Source: an uncultured Pelagibacteraceae bacterium (GTDB lineage: Bacteria; Pseudomonadota; Alphaproteobacteria; Pelagibacterales; Pelagibacteraceae). From it: a DNA stretch of 64,000 nucleotides. The notes under the pieces were generated by a model. It did not search any database and had not been told where the DNA came from. It worked only from the letters and a program-made list of their open reading frames with translations. A program made the translations under genes and the position numbers. Below, piece by piece: positions 25,610-33,788 of this stretch. The stretch's first letter is position 1. Every line of letters begins with the position of its first letter. Where the stretch lies: contig CACJBW010000003.1 in assembly GCA_902591775.1 (NCBI GenBank), forward strand, positions 1 through 64,000, read 5' to 3'.

Positions 25610-25658
25610 ATTTTATTGAGGACTCTAGTATTACAAATTTGTTACAGTTTTGTTAAAT
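25610..25658 (-). promoter_or_regulatory. Pho box and -10 box of the pst operon
   Basis: Minus strand: ATTTAAC-AAAA-CTGTAAC-AAAT-TTGTAAT (25658-25630), three 7-mers at 11-bp steps; the last two fit the PhoB site well. TAAAAT (25615-25610) follows 14 bp later. Position before pstS agrees with known PhoB control of pst in proteobacteria. Confidence 0.65.
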
Positions 25659-25668
25659 AGGTAACTTT

Positions 25669-26301
25669 TTAGTTGTATTTTTTAGAGATGATTAAAGTAT
25701 CATTATCTGCAGCTAAATCTCCTCGACAACGAATTGGGCTCACATTTTCACTTAGTGCTAAGCTCTTTGTTGGTCTTAAAGTAACTTCTAGTTGTATCAT
25801 TGATATAAGGTCTTTTACTTGATTTTGATCATATTTCCATGAAGGCCAACTTGTGGGGGTAGAAAAAGTAGTAATTATATAACTTGAGGCCCTATTAAAA
25901 TTATAATTACTCTCATTTTGTTTTCTTAACAAATGATCTCTTACAGAAAAGAAAATATTTTTACATCTATGCATGTCAGACATATAATTTTCTTTTTTTA
26001 AGTTTTTGTTCATTGGGATTGATACAATCAAATCAATTGTATCTCTCCAGAATGAAGTTAAAACCTCAGTATAGATATGATCAACATTTACTTTGTCAGA
26101 TGGAAAATGTTTATTGACAGTGCTTTTCGTATTTTCTAAGTCATTTTTCATTCTAAAAATACCAATATCAAATACAGTAAGTTGTTGGTTTCTTAAAAGT
26201 GTTGTAATGTCTTTTTTATTAGAAACTTCAGAGTAAGAATTTGATATAAAATTAAAAAATAAGTAAGAAAAAATAAAAAAATTTATTATTATTTTTTTCA
26301 T
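25669..26301 (-). CDS. Secreted protein of unknown function between phoR and pstS
   Basis: A 210-residue protein with a signal peptide or N-terminal anchor (MKKIIINFFIFSYLFFNFIS, then NSYS). The mature part has no repeat or motif that I recognise; it contains two cysteines and an aromatic patch TPTSWPSWKYD. It sits on the same strand between phoR and pstS, 74 bp after phoR. The pst Pho box lies just beyond its stop. The position suggests a link to phosphate sensing or uptake in the periplasm, but this is inference. The reading frame is intact and its minus-strand context fits its neighbours, so it is taken as a real gene. Confidence 0.65.
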   Translation of the reverse strand: MKKIIINFFIFSYLFFNFISNSYSEVSNKKDITTLLRNQQLTVFDIGIFRMKNDLENTKSTVNKHFPSDKVNVDHIYTEVLTSFWRDTIDLIVSIPMNKNLKKENYMSDMHRCKNIFFSVRDHLLRKQNESNYNFNRASSYIITTFSTPTSWPSWKYDQNQVKDLISMIQLEVTLRPTKSLALSENVSPIRCRGDLAADNDTLIISKKYN

Positions 26302-26375
26302 TTAACAACTTTATTGAAAAAATCCGTTATTTACAAATTAAATTATATTGTGAAAATTGTTAAATTATATGAAGT

Positions 26376-27530
26376 TTATAATTCACTAGGTAAATGAATG
26401 TTAATTTCGGTTCCTTTACCATTAAGATTTTTTATTTCGTAATCACCTCTATGTTGAGAAATTATATGTTTGACAATTGCAAGACCTAAACCTGTTCCAC
26501 CAACTTTCCTGCTCTCTTCAACATCTACTCTATAAAATCTTTCAGTTACCCTGTTAATTTGATCCTCAGGAATTCCAATACCTTGATCAGATACAGATAT
26601 TTTAATTCCTTTTGTTATGAGTTTCCCTTTACTTGGAGAAGCTAATATATTTATAGTTGATTTTTCTTTTGAGTATTTAATAGCATTGTCTAATAAATTA
26701 GAAAAAACTGTTATTAATTTATCTTCATCACCAATAACATCACTTACATTACCTAAATTAATTTCAAGATTAATATTTTTTTCTTTTAAGCTAGTAAAAT
26801 GAACATCTTTTACTTTTGTCAATACATTCTTCAAATTAACTGGTTTGTCAGGTCTTATATGCTCCTGGAGTTCAATTCTGCTTAATATTAATAGATCACT
26901 TATTAAATTTTCCATTCTTTTGCTTTGTGAAGAGATTATTTTAAGAAAGTTTATCTTTGCTATTTCGTCATCTTTAGCAGGACCCTCTATTGTCTCTATA
27001 GCGCCTTTAATTGAAACAAGAGGAGTTTTTAATTCATGGCTAACATTAGCAACAAAGTCAGTTCTAAATTTTTGTGCTTTTGAAATTTCAGTAAGATCTT
27101 TTAAAAATAAAACAACAGAGTCTTTTTCTGTAAAAATTACAGTTGGTCCAGGAATCACATAAATTCTGTAATACTGATATGAAGGCAAATTTATTTCTAA
27201 ATCTAAATTACTGGTTTTTTTTGAAGACTTAACTTCTCTGATTTTTTCATCTAGATTAGGATTTCTTAAAATTGTGCCGAGATGTGTATTTAAAATATTT
27301 TTACCAAATCTTTTTTCGGCACTTGGATTGGCATATTTTATAATATTTAATTTATCTAATGCTATAAATTGATCCTCTAATTCATCTAATATAAATGTTT
27401 TGCTATCATCCTTTTCATACTTTGAAATAATAATTTTATCATCAGTATTTTTTTTATTTCTGTTTGAATAAATTATTATTAGTAGAAATATAATTACACA
27501 GATTAATAGTATTTCAAAGAGGCCAATCAT
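26376..27530 (-). CDS. phoR: Phosphate regulon sensor kinase PhoR
   Basis: Membrane-bound histidine kinase partner of PhoB (384 aa). One N-terminal membrane segment (LFEILLICVIIFLLIIIY), a PAS domain (about 50-150), the HisKA helix with H165 in FVANVSHELKTPLVS, and the ATPase domain with N box DNAIKYS, G1 DQGIGIPE and G2 GGTGLGLAIVKHI. The length and single membrane anchor fit PhoR rather than sensors with periplasmic domains. It is separated from phoB by the whole pst operon, though all are on the same strand. Confidence 0.9.
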   Translation of the reverse strand: MIGLFEILLICVIIFLLIIIYSNRNKKNTDDKIIISKYEKDDSKTFILDELEDQFIALDKLNIIKYANPSAEKRFGKNILNTHLGTILRNPNLDEKIREVKSSKKTSNLDLEINLPSYQYYRIYVIPGPTVIFTEKDSVVLFLKDLTEISKAQKFRTDFVANVSHELKTPLVSIKGAIETIEGPAKDDEIAKINFLKIISSQSKRMENLISDLLILSRIELQEHIRPDKPVNLKNVLTKVKDVHFTSLKEKNINLEINLGNVSDVIGDEDKLITVFSNLLDNAIKYSKEKSTINILASPSKGKLITKGIKISVSDQGIGIPEDQINRVTERFYRVDVEESRKVGGTGLGLAIVKHIISQHRGDYEIKNLNGKGTEINIHLPSEL

Positions 27531-27559
27531 GATGTTCTAAAAGTTAAGTATATAATTAA

Positions 27560-27579
27560 CATATTAAAAATTTAATATG
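27560..27579. repeat. AT-only inverted repeat upstream of phoR
   Basis: CATATTAAA-AA-TTTAATATG, nine paired bases each side, centred 39 bp before the phoR ATG. It could be an operator or part of a terminator for the glycosyltransferase gene, but AT-only palindromes are frequent in such DNA. Confidence 0.2.
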
Positions 27580-27601
27580 CAATTATTTAAATTTTAGTTA
27601 C

Positions 27602-28606
27602 TTAATTAGGGGAGATATTATTAATAAAAATTTCTGCGGTTTTATCCCAAGTAAAGTTTTTAGAGTATTCTAGGCACTTTTCTCTTTCAACTTTTAGAGC
27701 TTTCATTGCGGATTTTTCTAAATCCTCATCTAAACAATTAATTTCACTATCTTTGAAAATATCTTTAGGACCAGGAACAGGAAATGCTGCAACTGGTGTA
27801 CCACAACTGAGGGATTCACATATTACAATTGCAAACGTATCTGTTTTGCTTGGAAAGACAAAAACATCAGATGATGTAAAATATGAAGCTAATTCACCAT
27901 TAGTTTTTTCACCCAAGAAGTGAGCATCTGGAAATTCTTTTTTTAACTTTTCAATATCTGGTCCTTTACCAACAAGAAGTTTTGTTCCTTCTAATTTTAG
28001 ATTTAAAAAAGCACGAATATTTTTTTCAATAGCCACTCGACCTACATATATCCATATAGGCCTTTTATATTCTAAATTGATTTTTTTTGGATTTTTAAAC
28101 GATCCATGATCAGCACCTCTTGTCCAAACAACCATTTTACTTTCATCTACTCCAATTTGAATTAGTTCTTTTTTCATAGATTCGGTTGTAACCAAAATTT
28201 TTTCTGCTTTGTTATGAAACTTGCTTAGGAATTTCTGTGATAATTTTTCAGGAACCCAAGGTAAATATAATTTCATATATTTATCAAATCTTGTGTGAAA
28301 ACTTGTGGTAAACTTTAGATTATTTTTAAGACAATATCTTCTTGCCATAAATCCTAAAGGACCTTCGGTAGCTATATGTATGGCTGAAGGATTTATTTTT
28401 TTTATTAAATGACTTACTCTTGGCCAAATATTCACAGAAAGTCTTATTTCATTATATTTAGGCATTGGCACAGTGAAGAAAAGTTGGGGATTTAAATACT
28501 CAACTTCGTGACCCATTGCTTCAAGTTTTTTTCCTGTTTCATTTAAAGTTCTTACCACACCATTTACTTGTGGAAAATAAGCGTCTGTTACAATTAATAT
28601 TTTCAT
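27602..28606 (-). CDS. agt: GT4 glycosyltransferase, Agt/MgtA-like (glycolipid synthesis)
   Basis: Glycosyltransferase of the GT-B fold, 334 aa. N-terminal acceptor domain with DAYFPQVNGVVRTLNETG; C-terminal donor domain with GRVAIEKNI, the nucleotide-sugar site VFPSKTDTFAIVICESL and GTPVAAFPVPGP. The NGVVRT and PSKTDTFG-like motifs are those of the MgtA/GDP-mannose or UDP-sugar diacylglycerol glycosyltransferases. Its start overlaps the plcP stop by one base. In marine bacteria the plcP-agt pair replaces phospholipids by glycolipids under phosphate starvation: PlcP releases diacylglycerol and Agt adds a sugar. The nearby GDP-mannose gene hints at mannose as donor, but the sugar is not certain. 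Confidence 0.8.
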   Translation of the reverse strand: MKILIVTDAYFPQVNGVVRTLNETGKKLEAMGHEVEYLNPQLFFTVPMPKYNEIRLSVNIWPRVSHLIKKINPSAIHIATEGPLGFMARRYCLKNNLKFTTSFHTRFDKYMKLYLPWVPEKLSQKFLSKFHNKAEKILVTTESMKKELIQIGVDESKMVVWTRGADHGSFKNPKKINLEYKRPIWIYVGRVAIEKNIRAFLNLKLEGTKLLVGKGPDIEKLKKEFPDAHFLGEKTNGELASYFTSSDVFVFPSKTDTFAIVICESLSCGTPVAAFPVPGPKDIFKDSEINCLDEDLEKSAMKALKVEREKCLEYSKNFTWDKTAEIFINNISPN

Positions 28607-29424
28607 TATGATGCCTTTTTCAGACCTGGAGTTTCAATTACTTCTTTATCTGAATTATTACGACTATCTGAAAATTCTTCTCTTAATTTATCCCAATAAA
28701 TTATTTCAAACGTTCCATCAAAGTTTTCAACTAAGGCAGTACAAGACTCAACCCAGTCTCCACAATTTAAATAATTAACACCATCATAATTTTCATTTTG
28801 GGCATGGTGAATATGCCCACAGATTATTCCATCAAATTTTTTTTTCTTTCCATATTCTGCAATTGTTTTTTCGTATTCTCCCATATATTTAACTGCATTT
28901 TTTACCTTATATTTAAGAAACTTTGCTAAAGACCACTGGCCTTTACCTCTTAGACGTCTAAAAAAGTTAATCACTACATTTAATTTCAATAGCATTTCAT
29001 AGGCTATTGCGCCTAACTTCGACAACCATTTGGCATATCTCATAACACCATCCCAAGCATCACCGTGAACAACTAAATATTTTTTATTTAAAACAGACTG
29101 ATGAATTACTCTATTGATCATTTTTATCTGTCCAAAATGCATAGGAATAAATTTTCGAAACACTTCATCATGATTACCTATAACGTAGTAAACTTCTGTT
29201 CCATGTCTTGCTTTTCTTAATATTTTTTGAATTACGTCATTATGTTCTTGTGGCCAATAAAAATTTTTTTGAAGTGCCCAAACATCTATTATATCGCCTA
29301 CACAGTAAAGTTTTTCTGATCTTGTATTTTTAAAAAATTCAAGCAATTTATTTGCTTGGCAACCTTTAGTACCAAGATGCACATCTGAAATGAATATACT
29401 TTTGTATTTTAATATAGGTTTCAT
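28606..29424 (-). CDS. plcP: PlcP-type phospholipase C (metallophosphoesterase)
   Basis: Calcineurin-like metallophosphoesterase, 272 aa, with the complete metal-site set: SDVHLGTKG, GDIIDVW, GNHDEVF, VHGDAWDG and GHIHHAQ. It resembles LpxH-like proteins but has the longer middle region (about residues 115-190) of the PlcP group, which cleaves membrane phospholipids to diacylglycerol in phosphate-starved marine bacteria. Direct coupling to the agt gene supports this over LpxH. The first gene of the two-gene unit; no Pho box could be found in front of it. Confidence 0.82.
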   Translation of the reverse strand: MKPILKYKSIFISDVHLGTKGCQANKLLEFFKNTRSEKLYCVGDIIDVWALQKNFYWPQEHNDVIQKILRKARHGTEVYYVIGNHDEVFRKFIPMHFGQIKMINRVIHQSVLNKKYLVVHGDAWDGVMRYAKWLSKLGAIAYEMLLKLNVVINFFRRLRGKGQWSLAKFLKYKVKNAVKYMGEYEKTIAEYGKKKKFDGIICGHIHHAQNENYDGVNYLNCGDWVESCTALVENFDGTFEIIYWDKLREEFSDSRNNSDKEVIETPGLKKAS

Positions 29425-29510
29425 TTAATCCTTTTTTTTTAATTCAATTTGCACTAGAATCGTTTAATTCTTTGTGCCATAGTAATGTTAAGGAAATATT
29501 AAAATTTATT

Positions 29511-30398
29511 ATGAAATATTGCATTATTTACAACAAAAACGCTTCCTCTGGCAGAAAATCTAAATTTATAAAAAAAATTTCTGATGAACTTTCTAAGTAT
29601 AACGATGTTTCTTTTTTTGAAACTGAGAGCGTGGATAAAGCAGAGGCAGTATTTAAAAATATTTCTAAGTTAAATATAGATAGACTTGTAGTTGCTGGAG
29701 GCGATGGTTCAGTATCATTTGCAATAAACAAACTTATTAAAAATAATTTTGTTCCAAAAAAAGATTTTGCTATTGGTTATATACCAGCTGGAACTGCTAA
29801 TTTACTTCAAGCTGAACTAAATATGAGTAAAAAAATAAGTAAAATTGTTCAAATTTTACAATCAAACAATTTAAAACAAACTAATTTAGTAAAAATCAAT
29901 AATGATTATTTTATTTTAATGGCAGGTATAGGTTGGGATGCAACGATAGTCCATTCAATTAATAGTTCTCTAAAAAAACTGTTAGGTAAAATTATTTTTG
30001 GATATAAAGGATTGCAAAAATTTTTGTTAATGAAAAATCAAAAATTAAAAGTTAACATAGATGGTCAAAATCATATAGCTGACTGGGTGTTATGTTCTAA
30101 TACCAATTATTATGCGGGTCACTACAAAATTAATAAAACAAATATATTTGATAACAAAATTATTACTTATGTATTCAAAGACCTTACAAGAATAAAAATA
30201 CTTTATTATATTTATTTGATTATTTTTTTTGGAGATTTATCGAAGTCTACGAGTGTTATAACATCTTATTCCAGTGAGCTAAAAATTGATGGACAAGGGA
30301 AAAAAATTCCAATTCAAATTGATGGTGATAAATATCAATATTGTGATAACGTAGAATTAAGGAAATCAGGAAAATATTTTAACATATTAACAGCATAA
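29511..30398 (+). CDS. Diacylglycerol kinase-like lipid kinase (YegS/DagK family)
   Basis: Cytoplasmic or membrane-associated lipid kinase of the DAGK catalytic family, 296 aa from the ATG at 29511 (MKYCIIYNKNASSGR). The ORF-track start at 29472 is a TTG with 13 unrelated residues. The nucleotide loop VVAGGDGSVSFAIN and the PAGTANLLQAEL motif are clear. It is divergent from plcP with an 86-bp gap. DAG kinases turn diacylglycerol into phosphatidate; beside plcP-agt it may recycle diacylglycerol back to phospholipid when phosphate returns. That role is inferred from context. Confidence 0.8.
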   Translation: MKYCIIYNKNASSGRKSKFIKKISDELSKYNDVSFFETESVDKAEAVFKNISKLNIDRLVVAGGDGSVSFAINKLIKNNFVPKKDFAIGYIPAGTANLLQAELNMSKKISKIVQILQSNNLKQTNLVKINNDYFILMAGIGWDATIVHSINSSLKKLLGKIIFGYKGLQKFLLMKNQKLKVNIDGQNHIADWVLCSNTNYYAGHYKINKTNIFDNKIITYVFKDLTRIKILYYIYLIIFFGDLSKSTSVITSYSSELKIDGQGKKIPIQIDGDKYQYCDNVELRKSGKYFNILTA

Positions 30399-30430
30399 CT
30401 TTTAAATAAAAGAATTTATCAAAAAATCAT

Positions 30431-30459
30431 TTTACTAAGATATTTAATTTAAATATAAT
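30431..30459 (+). promoter_or_regulatory. Candidate promoter of the lysine-rich protein gene
   Basis: TTTACT, 17-bp spacer, TATAAT (30454-30459). Transcription would begin about 20 bp before the ATG, leaving a short leader that contains the strong ribosome site AGGAGG. Confidence 0.45.
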
Positions 30460-30486
30460 TATTATAAAATTACACAGGAGGTCATT

Positions 30487-30696
30487 ATGAGTAAAAAGTT
30501 AAAGAAAAATGAAAAAAGAAAAAAAAAGGTTATCAAGTTAATAGAAAAACTTAAAAATAAGATCAATTTAAAAGAAAAAAAATTATCTAAAATTAATATT
30601 AAAATTGCAAGTATTGAAAAAAGAGTTGCTGAAAAAAAAAACAAAAAACTAGCTAAAAAGAAGACTATCGAGAGTTCCGCATCTGTAAATAATTAA
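30487..30696 (+). CDS. Small, highly basic lysine-rich coiled-coil protein
   Basis: A 69-residue protein with about 25 Lys and 2 Arg against 6 Glu, net charge near +20. Residues 1-58 look like one long helix with heptad-like spacing of Ile/Leu/Val (VIKLIEKLKNKINL), ending in a Ser-rich tail. The ribosome site ACAGGAGG, eight bases before the ATG, is among the strongest in the window, and a good promoter lies upstream and a 13-bp hairpin downstream, so this looks like a well-expressed single gene. I do not recognise the family. Binding to DNA, RNA or polyphosphate would suit the charge, but nothing in the sequence shows which. The minus-strand ORF 30462-30644 is its shadow. Confidence 0.65.
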   Translation: MSKKLKKNEKRKKKVIKLIEKLKNKINLKEKKLSKINIKIASIEKRVAEKKNKKLAKKKTIESSASVNN

Positions 30697-30708
30697 TTTC
30701 TAAATCTT

Positions 30709-30741
30709 CTTTCCCCTTTTTGTAATTAAAAAAGGGGAAAG
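30709..30741 (+). terminator. Strong hairpin after the lysine-rich gene
   Basis: CTTTCCCCTTTTT and AAAAAGGGGAAAG form a perfect 13-bp stem with a 7-nt loop, 13 bp after the stop. No T-run follows on the plus strand, so it is either an atypical terminator or an mRNA stabiliser. The rest of the 165-bp gap up to manC shows nothing further. Confidence 0.45.
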
Positions 30742-30861
30742 TAGTTAATCAACAAAATTTTAAAATTAAGGGGAAATAAAGATGTTTTATAATTTAAAAT
30801 TTTATTAGAATTTTATAATTAATGTTGATGACAAAAATATTTATAGATTATTACAATTTAA

Positions 30862-32070
30862 TTAAAGTTTATTTGCTCTACCATAAATGTCTTGATATCT
30901 AACAATATCAGTCTCTTTTAGAATTGAACCAACTTGAGCTTCCATAATTTTTACAGGTTTTTTTCCAGGATTTTGTACTCTATGAATTGCTCCTAATGGA
31001 ATAAATATATGCTCATCAGGTTTTTTATTAATAATATTTTTATTTAAAGTTATTCTTGGATTACCTTTTGTAACTAACCAATGTTCTGCTCTGTGATGAT
31101 GTTTTTGAAGACTTAATATACCTTTAGGTTTAACTGATAATTCTTTAATTAAAAACTCTTTTCCTTCAAATAAATTTAAATAACTCCCCCATGGTCTATA
31201 AAAAACATTCTTTTTCTTAAAGTGTTTTTTTTTATTTTTATCATATATCTTAAGTATCTCTTTCCAACTGCCAAGATCAGACCAAGGTATATCTAATTTA
31301 ATAGCATTAATTTTGTTTGTTTTCTCAAGTATTGCATAATCAAAAGATTTCTCGATTGATTGTTCAAAAGCTCTTTTATTTAAATAGTAAGTATTATTTT
31401 TATATTTGCCTTTTTTAAGTGCCTCAACACAACTTTTATAAGTTTTATTTTGATATTTTTTAAAGTTATTGATTATTGAGTCTTTTCTTAAATAAAACAT
31501 ACCCGAATTCCAGTAACCTTTTTTCTTAATTACTTCTTTTGCTTTTGATAATTTTGGTTTTTCAATAAATTTTGTAACTTTATTTATAGATTTAATTTTT
31601 TTAGTTAAAAAATATCCATATTCACTTGATGGGCTTGTAGGTTTTATTCCAAAAATAAATAGATTTTGATTATCTAAATTTGATTTATTTTTTAATAAAG
31701 ATTTATTTAAAATATTTGACTTTTCAATTAAATGATCTGCTGCAAAAACCATTAATGGTTGATCTAATGGAATGTCTTTTATTAATGCAGATGCTAGTAT
31801 TGCTGGTGCAGTATTTTTTTTAGCTGGTTCTAGAACTATTTTAAACTTTTTTATTTTACTTTTTTTTAAAGCTAATTTGACTTCCTTTAAGTATTTGAGG
31901 TTTGTGCTGATTATAGGAAAATCAAAAATTGGTTTATTTACTCTTTCTAAAGTTTTTTGAATTAAACTCCATCCGCCAAAATCAATAAATTGTTTTGCTT
32001 GATGTTTTTTTTTATCTGGCCAAAGTCTTGTTCCTGCGCCACCACAAAGTATTACAGGTCTAATTTTCAT
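30862..32070 (-). CDS. manC: Mannose-1-phosphate guanylyltransferase / mannose-6-phosphate isomerase
   Basis: Makes GDP-mannose from mannose-1-phosphate; the fused cupin domain can isomerise fructose-6-phosphate to mannose-6-phosphate. The N-terminal nucleotidyltransferase has LCGGAGTRLWPDKKKHQAKQ, EPAKKNTAPAI and FIEKP; the C-terminal cupin has KPKGILSLQKHHHRAEHWLV and IPLGAIHRVQNPG. At 402 aa it is shorter than the usual 470 because of a compact linker, but both domains are complete. It overlaps ilvD by one base. GDP-mannose could feed the nearby glycosyltransferase or surface polysaccharide. Confidence 0.85.
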   Translation of the reverse strand: MKIRPVILCGGAGTRLWPDKKKHQAKQFIDFGGWSLIQKTLERVNKPIFDFPIISTNLKYLKEVKLALKKSKIKKFKIVLEPAKKNTAPAILASALIKDIPLDQPLMVFAADHLIEKSNILNKSLLKNKSNLDNQNLFIFGIKPTSPSSEYGYFLTKKIKSINKVTKFIEKPKLSKAKEVIKKKGYWNSGMFYLRKDSIINNFKKYQNKTYKSCVEALKKGKYKNNTYYLNKRAFEQSIEKSFDYAILEKTNKINAIKLDIPWSDLGSWKEILKIYDKNKKKHFKKKNVFYRPWGSYLNLFEGKEFLIKELSVKPKGILSLQKHHHRAEHWLVTKGNPRITLNKNIINKKPDEHIFIPLGAIHRVQNPGKKPVKIMEAQVGSILKETDIVRYQDIYGRANKL

Positions 32071-33788
32071 TAAATATCAGCGTACGTTCTAACCTCGTTT
32101 TTACCACCTGGATGAGTTGGTGCACCTTTATAAGCTGGTCCTACTGTTTGTGCATATTTCCATAATGTACCATTACCAAAATTCACTTTTCTCGGTTTCC
32201 ATTTTTTACGTCTTGCACTTAGTTCCTTCTTTGTAAGTCTTACGTTAATTGTGCCCTTTTCTGCGTCTATATCGATGATATCCCCATTCCTTAAAAGGGC
32301 TATAGGACCGCCTACGGAGGCCTCAGGGCCCACATGACCGATACAAAAGCCTCTGGTAGCCCCAGAGAACCTACCGTCTGTAATGAGGGCTACTTTCTCC
32401 CCTTTTCCTTGACCGTAGATTGCTGCAGTTGTTTGAAGCATTTCTCTCATTCCAGGACCTCCTATGGGCCCTTCATATCTAATTATAATGATGTCTCCAT
32501 CTTTGTATTTTCTGTTTATTACCGCTTTATACGCAGACTCTTCATTATCAAAACATCTAGCTCTTCCTGTAAATTGTAATTTTTTCAAACCTGCTATTTT
32601 TACAATTCCACCCTCTGGAGCTAAATTACCTTTTAATCCAACTACTCCTCCTGTTGGTGAAATTGGATTTTGATAAGATCTCATTACTTTTTGATTTTCT
32701 CTAAATTTTACATTTTTTAAATTTTCTCTCATGGTTTTGCCTGTAACCGTCATACAATCACCATGAATGTAACCACCATCCATTAGAGTTTTTAATAACA
32801 TTGGAACTCCTCCTGCTTCCCACATATCTTTTGCAACATATTTTCCACCTGGTTTTAAATCTGCAAGATAAGGAGTTTTCTTAAATATTTTTGCAACATC
32901 CATTAAATCAAATTTAATTCCAATTTCATTTGCGATAGCTGGTAAGTGTAAACCTGCATTTGTTGATCCACCTGTTGCTGCAACGATTGTTGCTGCATTT
33001 TCAAGAGCTTTTCTTGTTACTATGTCTCTAGGTCTAATATTTTTTGCTAATAAATTCATTACAGCTTTACCGCTGTCTATTGCATATTTATTTCTTTCTA
33101 AATATGGTGCTGGCGTTCCTGCTGAGAATGGTAAAGCTAGTCCTATTGCTTCAGAGACACATGCCATTGTATTTGCAGTAAATTGTCCACCACAAGCACC
33201 TGCGCTTGGACATGCTTTTAATTCTAATTTTCTTAATGCATGAGCTGTCATTTTTTTTGATGTATATTTTCCAACACCTTCAAATACATCTACAACAGTT
33301 ACATCTTTTCCATTAAATCTTCCAGGTAGAATTGATCCACCATATATAAATACACTTGGAATATTTAAACGAACCATCGACATCATTAAACCTGGTAATG
33401 ATTTATCACAGCCCGCTAATCCAACTAATGCATCATAACAATGTCCTCTAACCGTAAGTTCAGTTGAGTCTGCTATTACATCTCTTGAAATTAGAGATGA
33501 CTTCATTCCTTCATGACCCATCGCAATACCATCAGTTACTGTAATAGTACAAAATTCTCTTGGAGTTCCGCCTGAAGCTTTAACTCCTTTTTTAACTGAT
33601 TGAGCTTGCTTCATTAAATTTATGTTACAAGGAGCGGCTTCATTCCATGTTGAAACAACACCAACAAATGGCTTAGCAACATCCTTTTCTGTTAAATCCA
33701 TTGCATAATAAAATGATCTTTGAGGGGCTTTATCTGCACCTATTGTTGTATGTCTACTTGGTAATTTTTTCTTATTAAATTTTTTCAT
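32070..33788 (-). CDS. ilvD: Dihydroxy-acid dehydratase
   Basis: Iron-sulfur enzyme of valine, isoleucine and pantothenate synthesis, 572 aa. Conserved cysteines in the motifs [20 protein letters not shown] and [18 protein letters not shown]-terminal [11 protein letters not shown] and [17 protein letters not shown]. The start lies one base from the valS stop, so they share a transcript; both serve valine metabolism, which is a fitting pair. Confidence 0.95.
   Translation of the reverse strand: MKKFNKKKLPSRHTTIGADKAPQRSFYYAMDLTEKDVAKPFVGVVSTWNEAAPCNINLMKQAQSVKKGVKASGGTPREFCTITVTDGIAMGHEGMKSSLISRDVIADSTELTVRGHCYDALVGLAGCDKSLPGLMMSMVRLNIPSVFIYGGSILPGRFNGKDVTVVDVFEGVGKYTSKKMTAHALRKLELKACPSAGACGGQFTANTMACVSEAIGLALPFSAGTPAPYLERNKYAIDSGKAVMNLLAKNIRPRDIVTRKALENAATIVAATGGSTNAGLHLPAIANEIGIKFDLMDVAKIFKKTPYLADLKPGGKYVAKDMWEAGGVPMLLKTLMDGGYIHGDCMTVTGKTMRENLKNVKFRENQKVMRSYQNPISPTGGVVGLKGNLAPEGGIVKIAGLKKLQFTGRARCFDNEESAYKAVINRKYKDGDIIIIRYEGPIGGPGMREMLQTTAAIYGQGKGEKVALITDGRFSGATRGFCIGHVGPEASVGGPIALLRNGDIIDIDAEKGTINVRLTKKELSARRKKWKPRKVNFGNGTLWKYAQTVGPAYKGAPTHPGGKNEVRTYADI

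Noticed and set aside
30782-30808. Eight-codon ORF after AAGGGGAAATAAAG downstream of the lysine-rich gene
   Set aside because: Too short to support; the G-rich stretch is not convincing as a ribosome site.
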